The notes under the pieces: generated by a model | Database searches by the model: none | Told to the model about the DNA's origin: nothing | What the model saw: the letters and a program-made list of their open reading frames with translations, nothing else | Position numbers and translations under genes: made by a program | Part shown: positions 50,434 through 60,619 of the stretch, piece by piece | How the letters are laid out: every line of letters begins with the position of its first letter | How positions within the stretch are numbered: the first letter of the stretch is position 1 | NCBI GenBank assembly: GCA_031316315.1 | Contig: JADBEO010000001.1 | Span: 110,053 to 174,052 of the forward strand | Direction: 5' to 3' | Origin: Chelatococcus sambhunathii | GTDB lineage: Bacteria > Pseudomonadota > Alphaproteobacteria > Rhizobiales > Methylopilaceae | Length of the DNA: 64,000 nucleotides

Positions 50434-50684
50434 GGGCCGCCCCGATGCTCGCGGCCGTGGCCGTCGGCGCGCCCGTCGCGGCGTTCGCCGGTCAGGCCCC
50501 GGACCTCTCGAAGTACGACTGCACGCGCACCGATGGGGGCAGCCCTGCCGCAGGCGACGAACTGATCGCGCAGGGTTTCCGTATCGTCTCGGTCGGCCGG
50601 TTCGGCCAGCCCAACGTGATGCTGGCGGACAGCAAGTCGCCAGCCCGAGCGAACTGCCTCATCCGGCCGGAGGGCCAGAAGTAA
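50430..50684 (+). CDS. Small secreted protein inserted between nuoD and nuoE
   Basis: This 84-residue protein starts at GTG 50430, overlapping the nuoD stop (GTGA), and its own stop overlaps the nuoE ATG. A signal peptide ([20 protein letters not shown] after initiator conversion) with cleavage near AFA-GQA is followed by a mature part of about 64 residues with two cysteines (KYDCTRT and RANCLIR) that could form a disulfide. The sequence [20 protein letters not shown] looks like a small beta-alpha unit. Unknown function; not a known complex I subunit. Confidence 0.7.
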   Translation: MRAAPMLAAVAVGAPVAAFAGQAPDLSKYDCTRTDGGSPAAGDELIAQGFRIVSVGRFGQPNVMLADSKSPARANCLIRPEGQK

Positions 50685-51514
50685 TGTCCGTCCGCCGTCT
50701 CGCCGCCGTCCAACCGGAAGATTTCGAGTTCACGCAGGACAATCTGCAGTGGGCCGAAAGGCAGATCGCCAAATACCCGGAAGGCCGGCAGGCCTCGGCC
50801 GTGATCCCGCTGCTGTGGAAGGCGCAGGAGCAGCATCACGGCTGGCTGCCGGAGCCGGCGATCCGGCGCGTCGCCGAGATGCTCGGCATGCCGGTGATCC
50901 GCGTGATGGAGGTCGCGACCTTCTACACGATGTTCAATCTGGAGCCGGTCGGCGAGCACTTCGTGCAGCTCTGCGGCACGACGCCCTGCATGCTGCGCGG
51001 CGCCAACGCGTTGAAGGATGTATGCCGCAAGGTCATTGGCGAGCAGCGCCATGTCACCGGCGACGGCAAGCTCTCCTGGCTCGAGGTGGAATGCCTCGGC
51101 GCCTGCGCCAACGCGCCGATGGTCCAAATCAACTACGACTACTACGAGGACCTCGACCCGGAGAACTTCGAGACGCTGCTCGAGGATCTTCGCGCGGGCA
51201 GGGCGGTCCGGACCGGCTCGCAGACCGGTCGGTCGTGCTCGGCCCCCCTCGGCGGCGATACGACGCTTACCGACGAGACGCTCTATGACGGTTCGCGCGT
51301 CGGCAAGTGGCGCAAGCGCTTCGACGAGACCAGCGCGCCCGGCGACGCGACCGAGCCGACGTCCGAGGGGCGCCCGGCCGAGCTCAGCCGGCCGGAGGCG
51401 AAGACCTCGAAGGGAAAGCAGGACGCCGAGGCGCTTCCGGACGCCGGCGGCGCCAAGCCTTCAGAAGCGAAAGCCCCGCGCCGCTCCGCCAAGAAGACGG
51501 ACGGGGAGGGTTGA
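50684..51514 (+). CDS. nuoE: NADH-quinone oxidoreductase subunit E
   Basis: This 24-kDa-type subunit carries the 2Fe-2S cluster N1a. It has 276 residues: the helical N-terminus has [20 protein letters not shown], and the thioredoxin-like domain has cluster ligands in [11 protein letters not shown] and [15 protein letters not shown]. About 80 C-terminal residues (from about 195) form a charged, disordered-looking tail rich in Glu, Lys and Ala, an extension typical of rhizobial NuoE. nuoF follows after four bases. Confidence 0.98.
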   Translation: MSVRRLAAVQPEDFEFTQDNLQWAERQIAKYPEGRQASAVIPLLWKAQEQHHGWLPEPAIRRVAEMLGMPVIRVMEVATFYTMFNLEPVGEHFVQLCGTTPCMLRGANALKDVCRKVIGEQRHVTGDGKLSWLEVECLGACANAPMVQINYDYYEDLDPENFETLLEDLRAGRAVRTGSQTGRSCSAPLGGDTTLTDETLYDGSRVGKWRKRFDETSAPGDATEPTSEGRPAELSRPEAKTSKGKQDAEALPDAGGAKPSEAKAPRRSAKKTDGEG

Positions 51515-51518
51515 GCCG

Positions 51519-52829
51519 ATGCTGACCGATCGCGACCGCATCTTCACCAATCTCAACGGCCGCCGCGGCGCCGACCTCGAGTCGGCCCTCAAGCGCGGCG
51601 CCTGGGACGGCACCAAGTTCCTGCTCGAGAAGGGCAAGGACTGGATCATCAGCGAGATGAAGACGTCGGGCCTACGCGGCCGCGGCGGCGCCGGCTTCCC
51701 GACCGGCCTCAAGTGGTCCTTCATGCCGAAGCCCCAGGAGGGCCGGCCGCATTATCTCGTCGTCAACGCCGACGAATCCGAGCCCGGCACCTGCAAGGAC
51801 CGGGAGATCATGCGGAACGATCCGCACCTCCTGATCGAGGGCTGCCTGATCGCGTCCTTCGCGATGCACGCCAACGCCTGCTACGTCTATCTCCGCGGCG
51901 AGTACGTCCGCGAGAAGGAGGCGCTGCAGCGCGCGGTGGACGAGGCCTATGCGGCCAATCTCGTCGGCAAGGACAACGTCCACGGCTACCCGTTCGACAT
52001 CTATGTCCACCACGGCGCCGGCGCGTATATCTGCGGCGAGGAGACGGCCCTTCTCGAGAGCCTCGAGGGCAAGAAGGGCATGCCGCGGCTCAAACCGCCG
52101 TTCCCGGCCAACATGGGTCTCTACGGTTGCCCGACGACGGTGAACAACGTCGAGTCGATCGCTGTCGCCGGCGAAATCCTGCGGCGCGGCGGCGACTGGT
52201 TCGCCGGCCTCGGCAAGCCGAACAACACCGGCACCAAGCTGTTCTCGATCTCCGGCCACGTCGAGCGGCCCTGCAACGTCGAGGAGGAGATGGGCATCTC
52301 TTTCCGCGAGCTGGTCGAGAAGCACTGCGGCGGAATTCGCGGCGGCTGGGACAATCTCTACGCCATCATCCCCGGCGGCTCGTCCGTGCCGGTGCTGCCG
52401 GCGCATCAGTGCCAGGATCTGTCGATGGACTTCGACACGCTCCGCAATCTGAGGTCCGGCCTCGGCACCGCGGCTGTCATCGTCATGGACAAGTCCACTG
52501 ACATCATCCGCGCGATCGCTCGCATCTCCTACTTCTACAAGCACGAGAGCTGCGGCCAGTGCACGCCGTGCCGAGAAGGCACAGGCTGGATGTGGCGCGT
52601 CGTCGAGCGGATGGCGGAGGGCCGCGCCGAGAAGCGCGAGATCGACATGCTGCTCGACGTCTCGACCCAGGTCGAAGGCCACACCATCTGCGCGCTCGGC
52701 GACGCGGCGGCATGGCCTGTGCAGGGTCTGATCCGACACTACCGCGACGAGATCGAGAAGCGCATCGACGACTACACGGCGCGCTCGACGCCGGCGGATT
52801 ATGCGCCGCCCGCGGTGGCGGCGGAGTAG
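51519..52829 (+). CDS. nuoF: NADH-quinone oxidoreductase subunit F
   Basis: This 51-kDa-type subunit binds NADH, FMN and cluster N3. It has 436 residues from ATG 51519 ([20 protein letters not shown]). FMN/NADH motifs are [20 protein letters not shown] and [18 protein letters not shown]; the 4Fe-4S ligands are in [17 protein letters not shown] plus Cys in [13 protein letters not shown]. It is followed by a small coiled-coil frame before nuoG. Confidence 0.98.
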   Translation: MLTDRDRIFTNLNGRRGADLESALKRGAWDGTKFLLEKGKDWIISEMKTSGLRGRGGAGFPTGLKWSFMPKPQEGRPHYLVVNADESEPGTCKDREIMRNDPHLLIEGCLIASFAMHANACYVYLRGEYVREKEALQRAVDEAYAANLVGKDNVHGYPFDIYVHHGAGAYICGEETALLESLEGKKGMPRLKPPFPANMGLYGCPTTVNNVESIAVAGEILRRGGDWFAGLGKPNNTGTKLFSISGHVERPCNVEEEMGISFRELVEKHCGGIRGGWDNLYAIIPGGSSVPVLPAHQCQDLSMDFDTLRNLRSGLGTAAVIVMDKSTDIIRAIARISYFYKHESCGQCTPCREGTGWMWRVVERMAEGRAEKREIDMLLDVSTQVEGHTICALGDAAAWPVQGLIRHYRDEIEKRIDDYTARSTPADYAPPAVAAE

Positions 52830-52834
52830 GGGCG

Positions 52835-53065
52835 ATGGCTGACGAGCCCGACAACGTTTTCCTGGTCTATCTGAGGCGGATGGACGCGAAGCTCGATCGG
52901 TTGATCGAAGACGTCGCGGATCTGAAGGTCAGAATGACTGACGTCGAGGAAAGGCTCGCCAAGACTGATTTGGCCATCGCAGGAGTGAATCGTCGGCTCG
53001 ATCGGGTCGATGGCAGATTGGACCGTATCGAGCGGCGGCTTGATCTGGTCGAAGCGCCGCATTGA
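52835..53065 (+). CDS. Small coiled-coil protein inserted between nuoF and nuoG
   Basis: This 76-residue protein starts at ATG 52835, five bases after the nuoF stop. It is almost entirely a predicted coiled coil: [40 protein letters not shown] and [20 protein letters not shown]. It resembles the accessory protein at 47921-48172 in size, charge and RxxxxEKRL-type heptads, though close homology is not certain. I recall similar orphan LVYLRRxDxKxDRL proteins in many alphaproteobacteria. No function can be assigned. Confidence 0.75.
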   Translation: MADEPDNVFLVYLRRMDAKLDRLIEDVADLKVRMTDVEERLAKTDLAIAGVNRRLDRVDGRLDRIERRLDLVEAPH

Positions 53066-53075
53066 GGTCGCGCCA

Positions 53076-55148
53076 ATGACAAAGCTCATCGTCGACGGCG
53101 CCGAGATCGACGTCCCGGCCGACTACACGATCCTCCAGGCCTGCGAGGCCGCCGGGGCCGAGATCCCGCGCTTCTGCTACCACGAGCGCCTGTCGATCGC
53201 CGGCAACTGCCGCATGTGCCTCGTCGAGGTGAAGGGCGGCCCGCCCAAGCCCGTCGCGTCCTGCGCCATGGGCGTGAAGGATCTGCGTCCAGGCCCGGAG
53301 GGCCAGCCGCCGGTCGTCTTCACGCGTTCGCCGATGGTGAAGAAGGCGCGCGAGGGGGTGATGCAGTTCCTGCTCATCAATCACCCGCTCGATTGCCCGA
53401 TCTGCGACCAGGGCGGCGAATGCGATCTGCAGGACCAGGCCATGGCCTACGGCGTCTCTGGCTCGCGCTATGCCGAGAACAAGCGCGCGGTCGAGGACAA
53501 GTACATCGGCCCGCTGGTCAAGACGATTATGACGCGCTGCATCCACTGCACGCGCTGCGTCCGCTTCGTGGCCGAGGTCGCCGGAACGCCCGAGATCGGC
53601 GCGATCGGGCGCGGCGAGGACATGGAGATCACGACCTATCTCGAGCACGCGATGACGTCGGAGCTGCAGGGCAACGTCATCGACCTCTGCCCGGTCGGCG
53701 CGCTGACCTCGCGTCCCTACGCATTCCAGGCGCGCTCATGGGAGCTGTCCAAGACCGAGTCCGTCGACGTCATGGACGCGCTCGGCTCGGCGATCCGCGT
53801 CGACGCGCGCGGCCGCGAGGTGATGCGCATCCTGCCGCGCATCAACGAGGACGTGAACGAGGAGTGGATCTCCGACAAGACCCGCTTTGTATGGGACGGC
53901 CTGAAGACGCAGCGCCTGGATCATCCTTACGTTCGCGAAAACGGCCGCCTGCGGGCGGCGAGCTGGCCAGAGGCCTTCGCCGCCGTCGCGAAGAAGGTCG
54001 GCGCCGCCACGCCCGAAAGGATCGGCGCGATCGTCGGCGACCTCGCGGCGGCCGAAGAGATGTTCGCGCTCAAGGATCTGATGGGCCGGCTCGGCGCCGC
54101 CAGCATCGACGCGCGGCAGGACGGCTCCGCGCTTGATCCGCGCCATGGCCGCGCCTCCTACCTGTTCAATCCGGGCGTCGCCGCGATCGACGAGGCCGAC
54201 GCCATCCTGCTGGTCGGGACCAATCCACGGCTCGAGGCGCCGGTTCTCAACGCGCGCATCCGCAAGCGCTGGCGGACCGGCGGCGCCCGGATCGGCCTCG
54301 TCGGCGAACGCGCCGACCTGACCTGCGGCGCCGAGCACATCGGCGCGGGGACCGACAGCCTGACCGAGCTCGTCGAAGGCAAGCACTCCTTCGCCAAGGT
54401 TCTCTCGGGCGCCGCGAAGCCGCTCGTCATCGTCGGCGCGGGCGCGCTGGCGCGGCCGGACGGCCTCGCCGTCCTCGCCGCCGCGGCCGGGCTCGCCAAG
54501 GGGACCGAAGCCGGTTGGAACGGCCTTGCGGTGCTGCACGCCGCGGCCTCGCGCGTCGCTGCGCTCGATCTCGGCCTGACGCCGGCCGAGGGCGGCAAGA
54601 CGGCCGCCGAGATCGCCGCCGGCGGCGCGATGGACGTGGTCTTCCTGCTCGGCGCCGACGAGATCGACGTCGCGCCTGGCGCTTTCGTGGTCTATGTCGG
54701 CAGCCATGGCGACCGCGGCGCTCACCGCGCAGACGTCATCCTGCCGGGCGCGGCCTATACCGAGAAGTCCGGCGTGTTCGTGAACACCGAAGGCCGCGTC
54801 CAGATGGCCAACCGCGCCACCTTCCCCCCCGGCGAGGCGCGCGAGGACTGGGCGATCCTGCGGGCGCTTTCGGCGCAGCTCGGCAAGACGCTGCCCTACG
54901 ACTCGCTGGCGCAGCTGCGCGCCGCGATGTTCAAGGCCGTCCCACATCTCGCCGCGCTGGACGAACTCCTGCCGGCCGAGCCGCTCGACCTCGACGGGCT
55001 GAAGAGCGCGGCCGGCAAGCTGTCCGGCGAGGTCTTCGTCGGCGCGGTCCCGGATTTCTACCTGACCAACCCGATCGCGCGCGCCTCGGCTGTGATGGCT
55101 GAGATGAGCGCCCTGCGCAGCGGCGCCGCGCGCGAAGCGGCGGAGTGA
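53076..55148 (+). CDS. nuoG: NADH-quinone oxidoreductase subunit G
   Basis: This 75-kDa-type subunit carries clusters N1b, N4 and N5. It has 690 residues from ATG 53076 ([20 protein letters not shown]). The 2Fe-2S ligands are in [20 protein letters not shown], the His-Cys3 motif is in [20 protein letters not shown], and 4Fe-4S ligands are in [20 protein letters not shown]. The molybdopterin-like domain is present but, as in mitochondria, without a cofactor. It has the mitochondrial-type length, shorter than E. coli NuoG. Confidence 0.98.
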   Translation: MTKLIVDGAEIDVPADYTILQACEAAGAEIPRFCYHERLSIAGNCRMCLVEVKGGPPKPVASCAMGVKDLRPGPEGQPPVVFTRSPMVKKAREGVMQFLLINHPLDCPICDQGGECDLQDQAMAYGVSGSRYAENKRAVEDKYIGPLVKTIMTRCIHCTRCVRFVAEVAGTPEIGAIGRGEDMEITTYLEHAMTSELQGNVIDLCPVGALTSRPYAFQARSWELSKTESVDVMDALGSAIRVDARGREVMRILPRINEDVNEEWISDKTRFVWDGLKTQRLDHPYVRENGRLRAASWPEAFAAVAKKVGAATPERIGAIVGDLAAAEEMFALKDLMGRLGAASIDARQDGSALDPRHGRASYLFNPGVAAIDEADAILLVGTNPRLEAPVLNARIRKRWRTGGARIGLVGERADLTCGAEHIGAGTDSLTELVEGKHSFAKVLSGAAKPLVIVGAGALARPDGLAVLAAAAGLAKGTEAGWNGLAVLHAAASRVAALDLGLTPAEGGKTAAEIAAGGAMDVVFLLGADEIDVAPGAFVVYVGSHGDRGAHRADVILPGAAYTEKSGVFVNTEGRVQMANRATFPPGEAREDWAILRALSAQLGKTLPYDSLAQLRAAMFKAVPHLAALDELLPAEPLDLDGLKSAAGKLSGEVFVGAVPDFYLTNPIARASAVMAEMSALRSGAAREAAE

Positions 55149-55152
55149 GACG

Positions 55153-56187
55153 ATGACCTCCGGCTTCTGGGACACCGCCCTCAACGTCGCGCTGATCCTC
55201 GCGCAGAGCCTCGCCCTGCTCGTCGCGCTGCTCGTCTTCATCGCCTACATCCTGCTCGCCGACCGCAAGGTCTGGGCGGCGGTCCAGCTCCGGCGCGGGC
55301 CGAACGTCGTCGGGCCGTTCGGCCTGTTGCAGAGCTTCGCGGATCTTCTGAAGTTCGTGCTGAAGGAGCCAGTCGTTCCAGACAGCGCGAACAAGGGTGT
55401 GTTCCTGCTCGCACCGCTCGTCACCTGCTTCCTGGCGCTCGCCGCCTGGGCGGTGATCCCGGTCGCCGACGGCTGGGCGATCGCCGACATCAATGTCGGC
55501 ATCCTCTACGTGTTCGCGATCTCCTCGCTCGGCGTCTACGGCGTCATCATGGGCGGCTGGGCGTCGAACTCGAAGTACCCGTTCCTCGGCGCGCTGCGGT
55601 CGGCCGCGCAGATGGTCTCCTACGAGGTCTCGATCGGCTTCGTGATCATCACTGTCCTGCTGGTCGTCGGCTCGCTGAACCTGTCCGACATCGTGAAGGC
55701 GCAGGACACGGTGCTCGGCGCGCTCGGATGGTACTGGCTCTGGCTGTTCCCGATGTTCGTCGTGTTCTTCATCTCGGCGCTCGCCGAGACGAACCGGCCA
55801 CCCTTCGATCTGCCGGAAGCGGAATCCGAGCTCGTCGCCGGCTTCATGACCGAATACGCCTCGACGCCGTATCTGCTGTTCATGCTCGGCGAGTACGTGG
55901 CGATCATGACCATGTGCGCGCTGACGACGATCCTGTTCCTCGGCGGCTGGCTGTCGCCGATCCCGTTCCCGCCCTTCACCTGGATCCCGGGCGTGATCTG
56001 GTTCGTCGCCAAGATGTGCCTGGTGTTCTTCATGTTCGCCATGGTGAAGGCCTTCGTGCCCCGGTACCGCTACGACCAGCTCATGCGGCTCGGCTGGAAG
56101 GTGTTCCTGCCGATCTCGCTCGCGATGGTCGTGATCGTGGCGGCGGTCCTCCAGATCACGGGCTGGGCGGGGCAGGGGGCCGGGTGA
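55153..56187 (+). CDS. nuoH: NADH-quinone oxidoreductase subunit H
   Basis: This membrane subunit joins the quinone site to the proton channels. It has 344 residues and eight helices. Motifs: [40 protein letters not shown], and the acidic loop [20 protein letters not shown] with its conserved Glu residues. Its end overlaps the start of a small membrane protein (GTGA). Confidence 0.98.
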   Translation: MTSGFWDTALNVALILAQSLALLVALLVFIAYILLADRKVWAAVQLRRGPNVVGPFGLLQSFADLLKFVLKEPVVPDSANKGVFLLAPLVTCFLALAAWAVIPVADGWAIADINVGILYVFAISSLGVYGVIMGGWASNSKYPFLGALRSAAQMVSYEVSIGFVIITVLLVVGSLNLSDIVKAQDTVLGALGWYWLWLFPMFVVFFISALAETNRPPFDLPEAESELVAGFMTEYASTPYLLFMLGEYVAIMTMCALTTILFLGGWLSPIPFPPFTWIPGVIWFVAKMCLVFFMFAMVKAFVPRYRYDQLMRLGWKVFLPISLAMVVIVAAVLQITGWAGQGAG

Positions 56188-56417
56188 CGCCCGGCCTTCT
56201 TGGGACTGTTCTCGGAGGCTTCGTCGGCCTCCTCATCGGCTGGGTCGCGGCGAAGGCGATAAACGCCACGCTCGACCAGCAGGCCGCGAAGGCGTCTCCC
56301 GAGGACGCCGCGAAATTCGCGACGATCCGCCGGCTCGCCGGTCCGATCGTCATCGCGACGACGATCGTCGAGATCGCGGTCGTCGGATATGTCGCTGGGT
56401 ATTTTCTCGCGGGCTGA
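56184..56417 (+). CDS. Small membrane protein inserted between nuoH and nuoI
   Basis: This 77-residue protein starts at GTG 56184, overlapping the nuoH stop by four bases. There are two hydrophobic segments: [20 protein letters not shown] (about 4-23) with Gly-rich packing, and [20 protein letters not shown] (about 55-75), joined by a charged 25-residue loop ([20 protein letters not shown]). It looks like a helical hairpin, a size seen among accessory subunits of complex I, but I know no named match. Unknown function. Confidence 0.72.
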   Translation: MTPGLLGTVLGGFVGLLIGWVAAKAINATLDQQAAKASPEDAAKFATIRRLAGPIVIATTIVEIAVVGYVAGYFLAG

Positions 56418-56441
56418 GGTCCGCAACCGGAAGGCAACGTC

Positions 56442-56930
56442 ATGCGGCTCGACCAGGCTGCCAGATCGCTGTTCCTGAAGGAGTTCGTGTCGGCGTTCTT
56501 CCTGTCGATGCGCTACTTCTTCCGTGAGAAGGCGACCATCAACTACCCGTTCGAGAAGGGCGCGCTCTCGCCGCGCTTCCGGGGAGAGCATGCGCTGCGC
56601 CGGTACCCGAACGGCGAGGAGCGCTGCATCGCCTGCAAGCTCTGCGAGGCGATCTGCCCGGCGCAGGCCATCACCATCGAGGCGGGACCGCGCCGCAACG
56701 ACGGCACGCGGCGCACGACGCGCTACGACATCGACATGGTGAAGTGCATCTATTGCGGCTTCTGCCAGGAGGCCTGCCCCGTCGACGCCATCGTGGAAGG
56801 GCCGAACTTCGAGTTCGCCACTGAGACGCGCGAAGAACTCTACTACGACAAGGAGCGCCTGCTCGCGAACGGCGACCGCTGGGAGCGGGAGATCGCCCGC
56901 CGCATCGCGCTCGACGCGCCGTGGCGGTGA
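56442..56930 (+). CDS. nuoI: NADH-quinone oxidoreductase subunit I
   Basis: This ferredoxin-like subunit carries clusters N6a and N6b and has 162 residues. The two 4Fe-4S motifs are [20 protein letters not shown] and [20 protein letters not shown]. The amphipathic N-terminal region ([20 protein letters not shown]) anchors it to the membrane arm. A palindromic, repeat-rich gap of 229 bases separates it from nuoJ. Confidence 0.98.
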   Translation: MRLDQAARSLFLKEFVSAFFLSMRYFFREKATINYPFEKGALSPRFRGEHALRRYPNGEERCIACKLCEAICPAQAITIEAGPRRNDGTRRTTRYDIDMVKCIYCGFCQEACPVDAIVEGPNFEFATETREELYYDKERLLANGDRWEREIARRIALDAPWR

Positions 56931-56949
56931 TGGGTATGTCGTTGCTCTC

Positions 56950-57090
56950 TCTTACTTATCCCTGCCCCGCGGCAGCGGGGAAGGTGGCCGAGCCTAAGCG
57001 AGGTCGGGTGGGGACTTGGAGCGTAGAGCGCCATCCTGAACCGCACCCCACCCTTATCCTCCCCTGTCCCAGGGGAGGGATGGACGGCCG
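56950..57090. repeat. Repeat element R5a in the nuoI-nuoJ gap
   Basis: The segment holds CTGCCCCGCGGCAGCGGGGA, AGGTCGGGTGGGGACTTGGA, GCACCCCACCCTTATCCTCC and the small palindrome CCCCTGTCCCAGGGGAGGGA. The inverted GGGTGGGG/CCCCACCC arms and the closing CCTCCCC...GGGGAGGG are also seen at the right edge of the window (63896-64000). No coding content is evident in the 229-base gap. Confidence 0.65.
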
Positions 57091-57159
57091 GGCTTTACGC
57101 CGCGTCCCCGCCGCCTTACTCAGCCCACGCCCAGCCGGACTCGGCGCGAGGATCGCCGC

Positions 57160-57780
57160 ATGACCCTGCCCGACATCTTCTTCTACCTGTTCGCCTCGGT
57201 CATGACGGCCGCGGCCTTCATGGTAATCTCGTCGAGGAACCCGGTGCATTCCGTGCTCTTCCTGATCCTCGCCTTCGTGAACGCGGCCGGGCTCTTCATT
57301 CTGATGGGGGCCGAGTTCCTGGCGATGATCCTCGTCGTCGTCTATGTCGGCGCCGTCGCGGTGCTGTTCATGTTCGTGACGATGATGCTCGACGTCGATT
57401 TCGCCGAGCTGCGCGACGGTTTCCTTCAGTATCTTCCGGTCGGCGTGCTGATCGGGCTCATCATGCTGACAGAGCTCGTGCTGGTCGTCGGCGCGTGGGC
57501 GACGTCCGGAAAACTTCCGAAGACCATGCCGAAGGCGCCGATCCCGACCGACGTTACGAACGCCCAGGCGCTCGGCCGGGTGCTCTACACGGAGCATGTG
57601 CTTCTCTTCCAGGCGGCCGGCCTCGTTCTTCTGACCGCCATGGTCGGCGCCATCGTGCTGACGATGCGCGAGCGTCGCGCCGGAGTGAAGCGGCAGAACA
57701 TCGCGACCCAGGTCGCCCGCGGACCCGCCACCGCGATCGATGTCGTCAAGGTTCCGACGAGGCAGGGGATCTCCGGATGA
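57160..57780 (+). CDS. nuoJ: NADH-quinone oxidoreductase subunit J
   Basis: This membrane subunit has 206 residues and five helices, with the pi-bulge helix 3 important for coupling: [20 protein letters not shown] with [16 protein letters not shown] after it. The N-terminus has [20 protein letters not shown]. The C-terminal cytoplasmic tail ([20 protein letters not shown]) is longer than in E. coli, usual for this group. Its TGA overlaps the nuoK ATG (ATGA). Confidence 0.98.
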   Translation: MTLPDIFFYLFASVMTAAAFMVISSRNPVHSVLFLILAFVNAAGLFILMGAEFLAMILVVVYVGAVAVLFMFVTMMLDVDFAELRDGFLQYLPVGVLIGLIMLTELVLVVGAWATSGKLPKTMPKAPIPTDVTNAQALGRVLYTEHVLLFQAAGLVLLTAMVGAIVLTMRERRAGVKRQNIATQVARGPATAIDVVKVPTRQGISG

Positions 57781-58085
57781 CCGTCGGTCTCGAACATTAC
57801 CTCGTCGTCGCGGCGATCCTCTTCACGCTCGGCGTCTTCGGCATCTTCCTCAACCGGAAGAACGTCATCGTCATCCTGATGTCGGTCGAGCTGATCCTGC
57901 TCTCGGTCAACATCAATCTTGTGGCGTTCTCGACCCACATGGGCGACCTCAAGGGCCAGGTCTTCGCGCTGTTCGTGCTGACCGTGGCCGCGGCGGAGGC
58001 GGCGATCGGCCTCGCGATCCTCGTGGTCTACTTCCGCAACCGCGGGACCATCGCGGTCGAAGATATCAATCGGATGAAGGGCTAA
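57777..58085 (+). CDS. nuoK: NADH-quinone oxidoreductase subunit K
   Basis: This 102-residue, three-helix membrane subunit has the two channel glutamates in [20 protein letters not shown] and [20 protein letters not shown]. The N-terminus has the conserved [20 protein letters not shown]. It is translationally coupled to nuoJ. Confidence 0.98.
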   Translation: MTVGLEHYLVVAAILFTLGVFGIFLNRKNVIVILMSVELILLSVNINLVAFSTHMGDLKGQVFALFVLTVAAAEAAIGLAILVVYFRNRGTIAVEDINRMKG

Positions 58086-58098
58086 GGGCGGCTGGCTC

Positions 58099-60219
58099 AT
58101 GTATCATCTGATCGTCTTCCTGCCCCTGATCGGGGCCATCCTCGCGGGGATCATCGCGCTCGCCGGCGCCCGCCAGCGCCATCCTGGCGCGGTCGGCCCC
58201 GTCGACGCCTTCCACAGTGGCCATCACGGTGGCCACGTTGGTCATTCTGACCATGGCCACTCGGCGCACGGCCAAGAAGGTCACGGGGTCGACGACCATG
58301 GCCATGACCACGCCCATGATGACCACCATGACCACGGCCCCATCGAGCCGCCCGCCGCGAACTCGCGCCTCGCGGAGCTGATCACCACCGGCCTGCTGAT
58401 GGTCTCGGCGGTGCTGTCCTGGGTCGCCTTCTTCGACGTCGCTTGGTCGGGCAACGACGCCCACGTCACCGTCATGCGGTGGGTCACCGCCGGGGCGCTG
58501 CACTTCGACTGGGCCTTCCGCGTCGACACGCTGACGGCCGTGATGCTGGTCGTCGTGAACTCGGTGTCGGCGCTCGTCCACCTCTATTCAATCGGCTACA
58601 TGCACGAGGACCCGCACCGCCCGCGGTTCTTCGGCTACCTGTCGCTCTTCACCTTCGCCATGCTGATGCTGGTGACGTCCGACAACCTCGTCCAGCTGTT
58701 CTTCGGCTGGGAGGGGGTGGGCCTCGCGAGCTACCTGCTGATCGGCTTCTGGTACAAGAAGCCCTCCGCCTGCGCGGCCGCGATCAAGGCCTTCGTCGTC
58801 AACCGTGTCGGCGACTTCGGCTTCGCGCTCGGCATCTTCGCCTGCTTCGTCGTCTTCGGCTCGGTCGAGTTCGAGACGATCTTCGCCTCGGCGCCCGGCG
58901 CGGCGGAGAAGACGATCAACTTCCTCGGCCACGACTGGCCGGCGCTGACGGTGATCTGCCTGCTGCTGTTCATGGGCGCGATGGGCAAGTCGGCGCAGCT
59001 CGGCCTGCACACCTGGCTCCCCGATGCGATGGAGGGCCCGACGCCGGTCTCCGCGCTGATCCACGCCGCGACCATGGTGACGGCCGGCGTCTTTCTGGTC
59101 GCCCGGATGTCGCCGCTCTACGAGCACGCCCCCGCGGCGCTCGAGGTGGTGACGATCGTCGGCGCCGCGACCGCGATCTTCGCCGCGACCGTCGGCCTCG
59201 TGCAGAACGACATCAAGCGCGTCATCGCCTATTCGACCTGCTCGCAGCTCGGCTACATGTTCGTCGCGCTCGGCGTCGGGGCCTATGGCGTCGGCATCTT
59301 CCACCTCTTCACGCACGCCTTCTTCAAGGCGCTGCTGTTCCTCGGCTCCGGCTCGGTCATCCACGCGATGCATCACGAGCAGGACATGCGGAAGATGGGC
59401 GGGCTGCGGCGCCTGATCCCCGTCACCTACTGGATGATGGTGATCGGGACGCTCGCGCTGACCGGCTTCCCGCTCACCGCCGGCTACTTCTCGAAGGACG
59501 CGGTGATCGAGGCCGCCTACGCCGCGCATTCCGGCCCGGGCCTGTTCGGCTTCTGGATGACGGTGCTCGCCGCGCTGCTGACCTCGTTCTACTCGTGGCG
59601 GCTGATCTTCATGACCTTCCACGGCGCGCCGCGGGCCTCGCTCGAGACCATGAGCCACGTCCACGAGAGCCCGAAGGTCATGCTCGCGCCGCTGCTGGTC
59701 CTCAGCCTCGGCGCCCTGTTCGCGGGCCTCGCCTTCAAGGGCGACTTCATCGGCCACCACGAGAAGGAGTTCTGGGCGGAGGCTCTGTTCCGCTCCGAGC
59801 ACAACGAGATCATCCACCACATGCACGAGGTTCCGGCCTGGGTGGTGTACTCGCCCTTCGTGATGATGGTGATCGGCTTCGCGCTGGCCTGGCTGTTCTA
59901 CATCAGGAAGCCCGAACTGCCGGGCAAGCTCGCGGAAAGCCAGCGGCTGCTCTACGCCTTCCTGCTCAACAAGTGGTACTTCGACGAGCTCTACGAGGTC
60001 GTCTTCGTCCGCCCGGCCAAGTGGATCGGCCGCTTCCTCTGGAAGACCGGCGACGGCCGCATCATCGACGGTCTCGGCCCGGACGGTATATCCGCCCGCG
60101 TCGTCGACGTGACGAACCGCGTGGTGCGGCTGCAGACCGGCTACGTCTACCACTACGCCTTCGCGATGCTGATCGGCGTCGCGGCGATCTTCACCTGGTT
60201 CATGGTGCGGGGGCTGTGA
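58099..60219 (+). CDS. nuoL: NADH-quinone oxidoreductase subunit L, with histidine-rich N-terminal loop
   Basis: This antiporter-like proton-pumping subunit has 706 residues. Core motifs: [24 protein letters not shown] ([20 protein letters not shown]), [20 protein letters not shown] and [19 protein letters not shown]; the lateral helix HL and final helix close the C-terminus. Between helix 1 (about 3-22) and helix 2 (about 90-108), residues 39-79 contain 16 histidines among Gly, Asp and Ser ([34 protein letters not shown]). This loop is absent from E. coli NuoL and looks like a metal-binding low-complexity insertion. Confidence 0.98.
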   Translation: MYHLIVFLPLIGAILAGIIALAGARQRHPGAVGPVDAFHSGHHGGHVGHSDHGHSAHGQEGHGVDDHGHDHAHDDHHDHGPIEPPAANSRLAELITTGLLMVSAVLSWVAFFDVAWSGNDAHVTVMRWVTAGALHFDWAFRVDTLTAVMLVVVNSVSALVHLYSIGYMHEDPHRPRFFGYLSLFTFAMLMLVTSDNLVQLFFGWEGVGLASYLLIGFWYKKPSACAAAIKAFVVNRVGDFGFALGIFACFVVFGSVEFETIFASAPGAAEKTINFLGHDWPALTVICLLLFMGAMGKSAQLGLHTWLPDAMEGPTPVSALIHAATMVTAGVFLVARMSPLYEHAPAALEVVTIVGAATAIFAATVGLVQNDIKRVIAYSTCSQLGYMFVALGVGAYGVGIFHLFTHAFFKALLFLGSGSVIHAMHHEQDMRKMGGLRRLIPVTYWMMVIGTLALTGFPLTAGYFSKDAVIEAAYAAHSGPGLFGFWMTVLAALLTSFYSWRLIFMTFHGAPRASLETMSHVHESPKVMLAPLLVLSLGALFAGLAFKGDFIGHHEKEFWAEALFRSEHNEIIHHMHEVPAWVVYSPFVMMVIGFALAWLFYIRKPELPGKLAESQRLLYAFLLNKWYFDELYEVVFVRPAKWIGRFLWKTGDGRIIDGLGPDGISARVVDVTNRVVRLQTGYVYHYAFAMLIGVAAIFTWFMVRGL

Positions 60220-60255
60220 TGGCGACGCCGCACATCGAAATGCTGGACGGTTCCT

Positions 60256-60411
60256 TCCCCCTCTCCCGCCCGCGGGAGAGGGTAGGGGTGAGGGGCGTCG
60301 GCGCTGAGGCTTCAAGCAAGAATCTCGTCCGCGCGGACGCGCGCCGTTCTGACATGGCGCCGCCACGTCCCCTCATCCTTACCTTCTCCCGCAAGCGGGA
60401 GAAGGGGGCGT
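60256..60411. repeat. Repeat element R3a (nuoL-nuoM gap)
   Basis: It begins with hairpin CCCTCTCCCGCCCGCGGGAG and continues GAGGGTAGGGGTGAGGGGCG. The right part has the inverted CCCCTCATCCTTACC and hairpin TTCTCCCGCAAGCGGGAGAA. A second copy with the same order lies at 62171-62323. Confidence 0.88.
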
Positions 60412-60462
60412 CCACGTCGCGCCCGATCTTTAGGATCGCGGTAATCAGGCCTGCATCGGCGA

Positions 60463-60582
60463 ACTGCGTGCTTCGAGACGCTTCGCTTCGCGAGGCTCCT
60501 CAGCATGAGGGAGCTTTGAGCATGGCATCCAGAAACCTCCTCATGCTGAGGAGGCGCGAAGCGCCGTCTCGAAGCACGCAGT
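60463..60582. repeat. Long perfect-arm palindromic element R4 (nuoL-nuoM gap)
   Basis: The arms ACTGCGTGCTTCGAGACG (60463-60480) and CGTCTCGAAGCACGCAGT (60565-60582) are perfect 18-base inverted copies. Inner parts CTCCTCAGCATGAGG and CCTCATGCTGAGGAG extend the pairing, leaving a centre of about 28 bases. The CCTCATgCTGAGGAg...TCTCGAAGcA pattern recalls an alphaproteobacterial dispersed repeat I remember from Bradyrhizobiaceae-type genomes. Confidence 0.88.
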
Positions 60583-60619
60583 CGGCTCGTCCCATCCGCA
60601 TGCGCGAGGCCTTCGCCCA

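Noticed and set aside
58588..60366. 592-residue open frame on the minus strand opposite nuoL
   Set aside because: It is an antisense shadow with typical Arg/His/Glu bias; nuoL is unambiguous.
60220..60619. Possible small gene between nuoL and nuoM (the frame continues through 60623)
   Set aside because: The open frame runs through repeat elements R3a and R4 and its translation only mirrors the palindromes.
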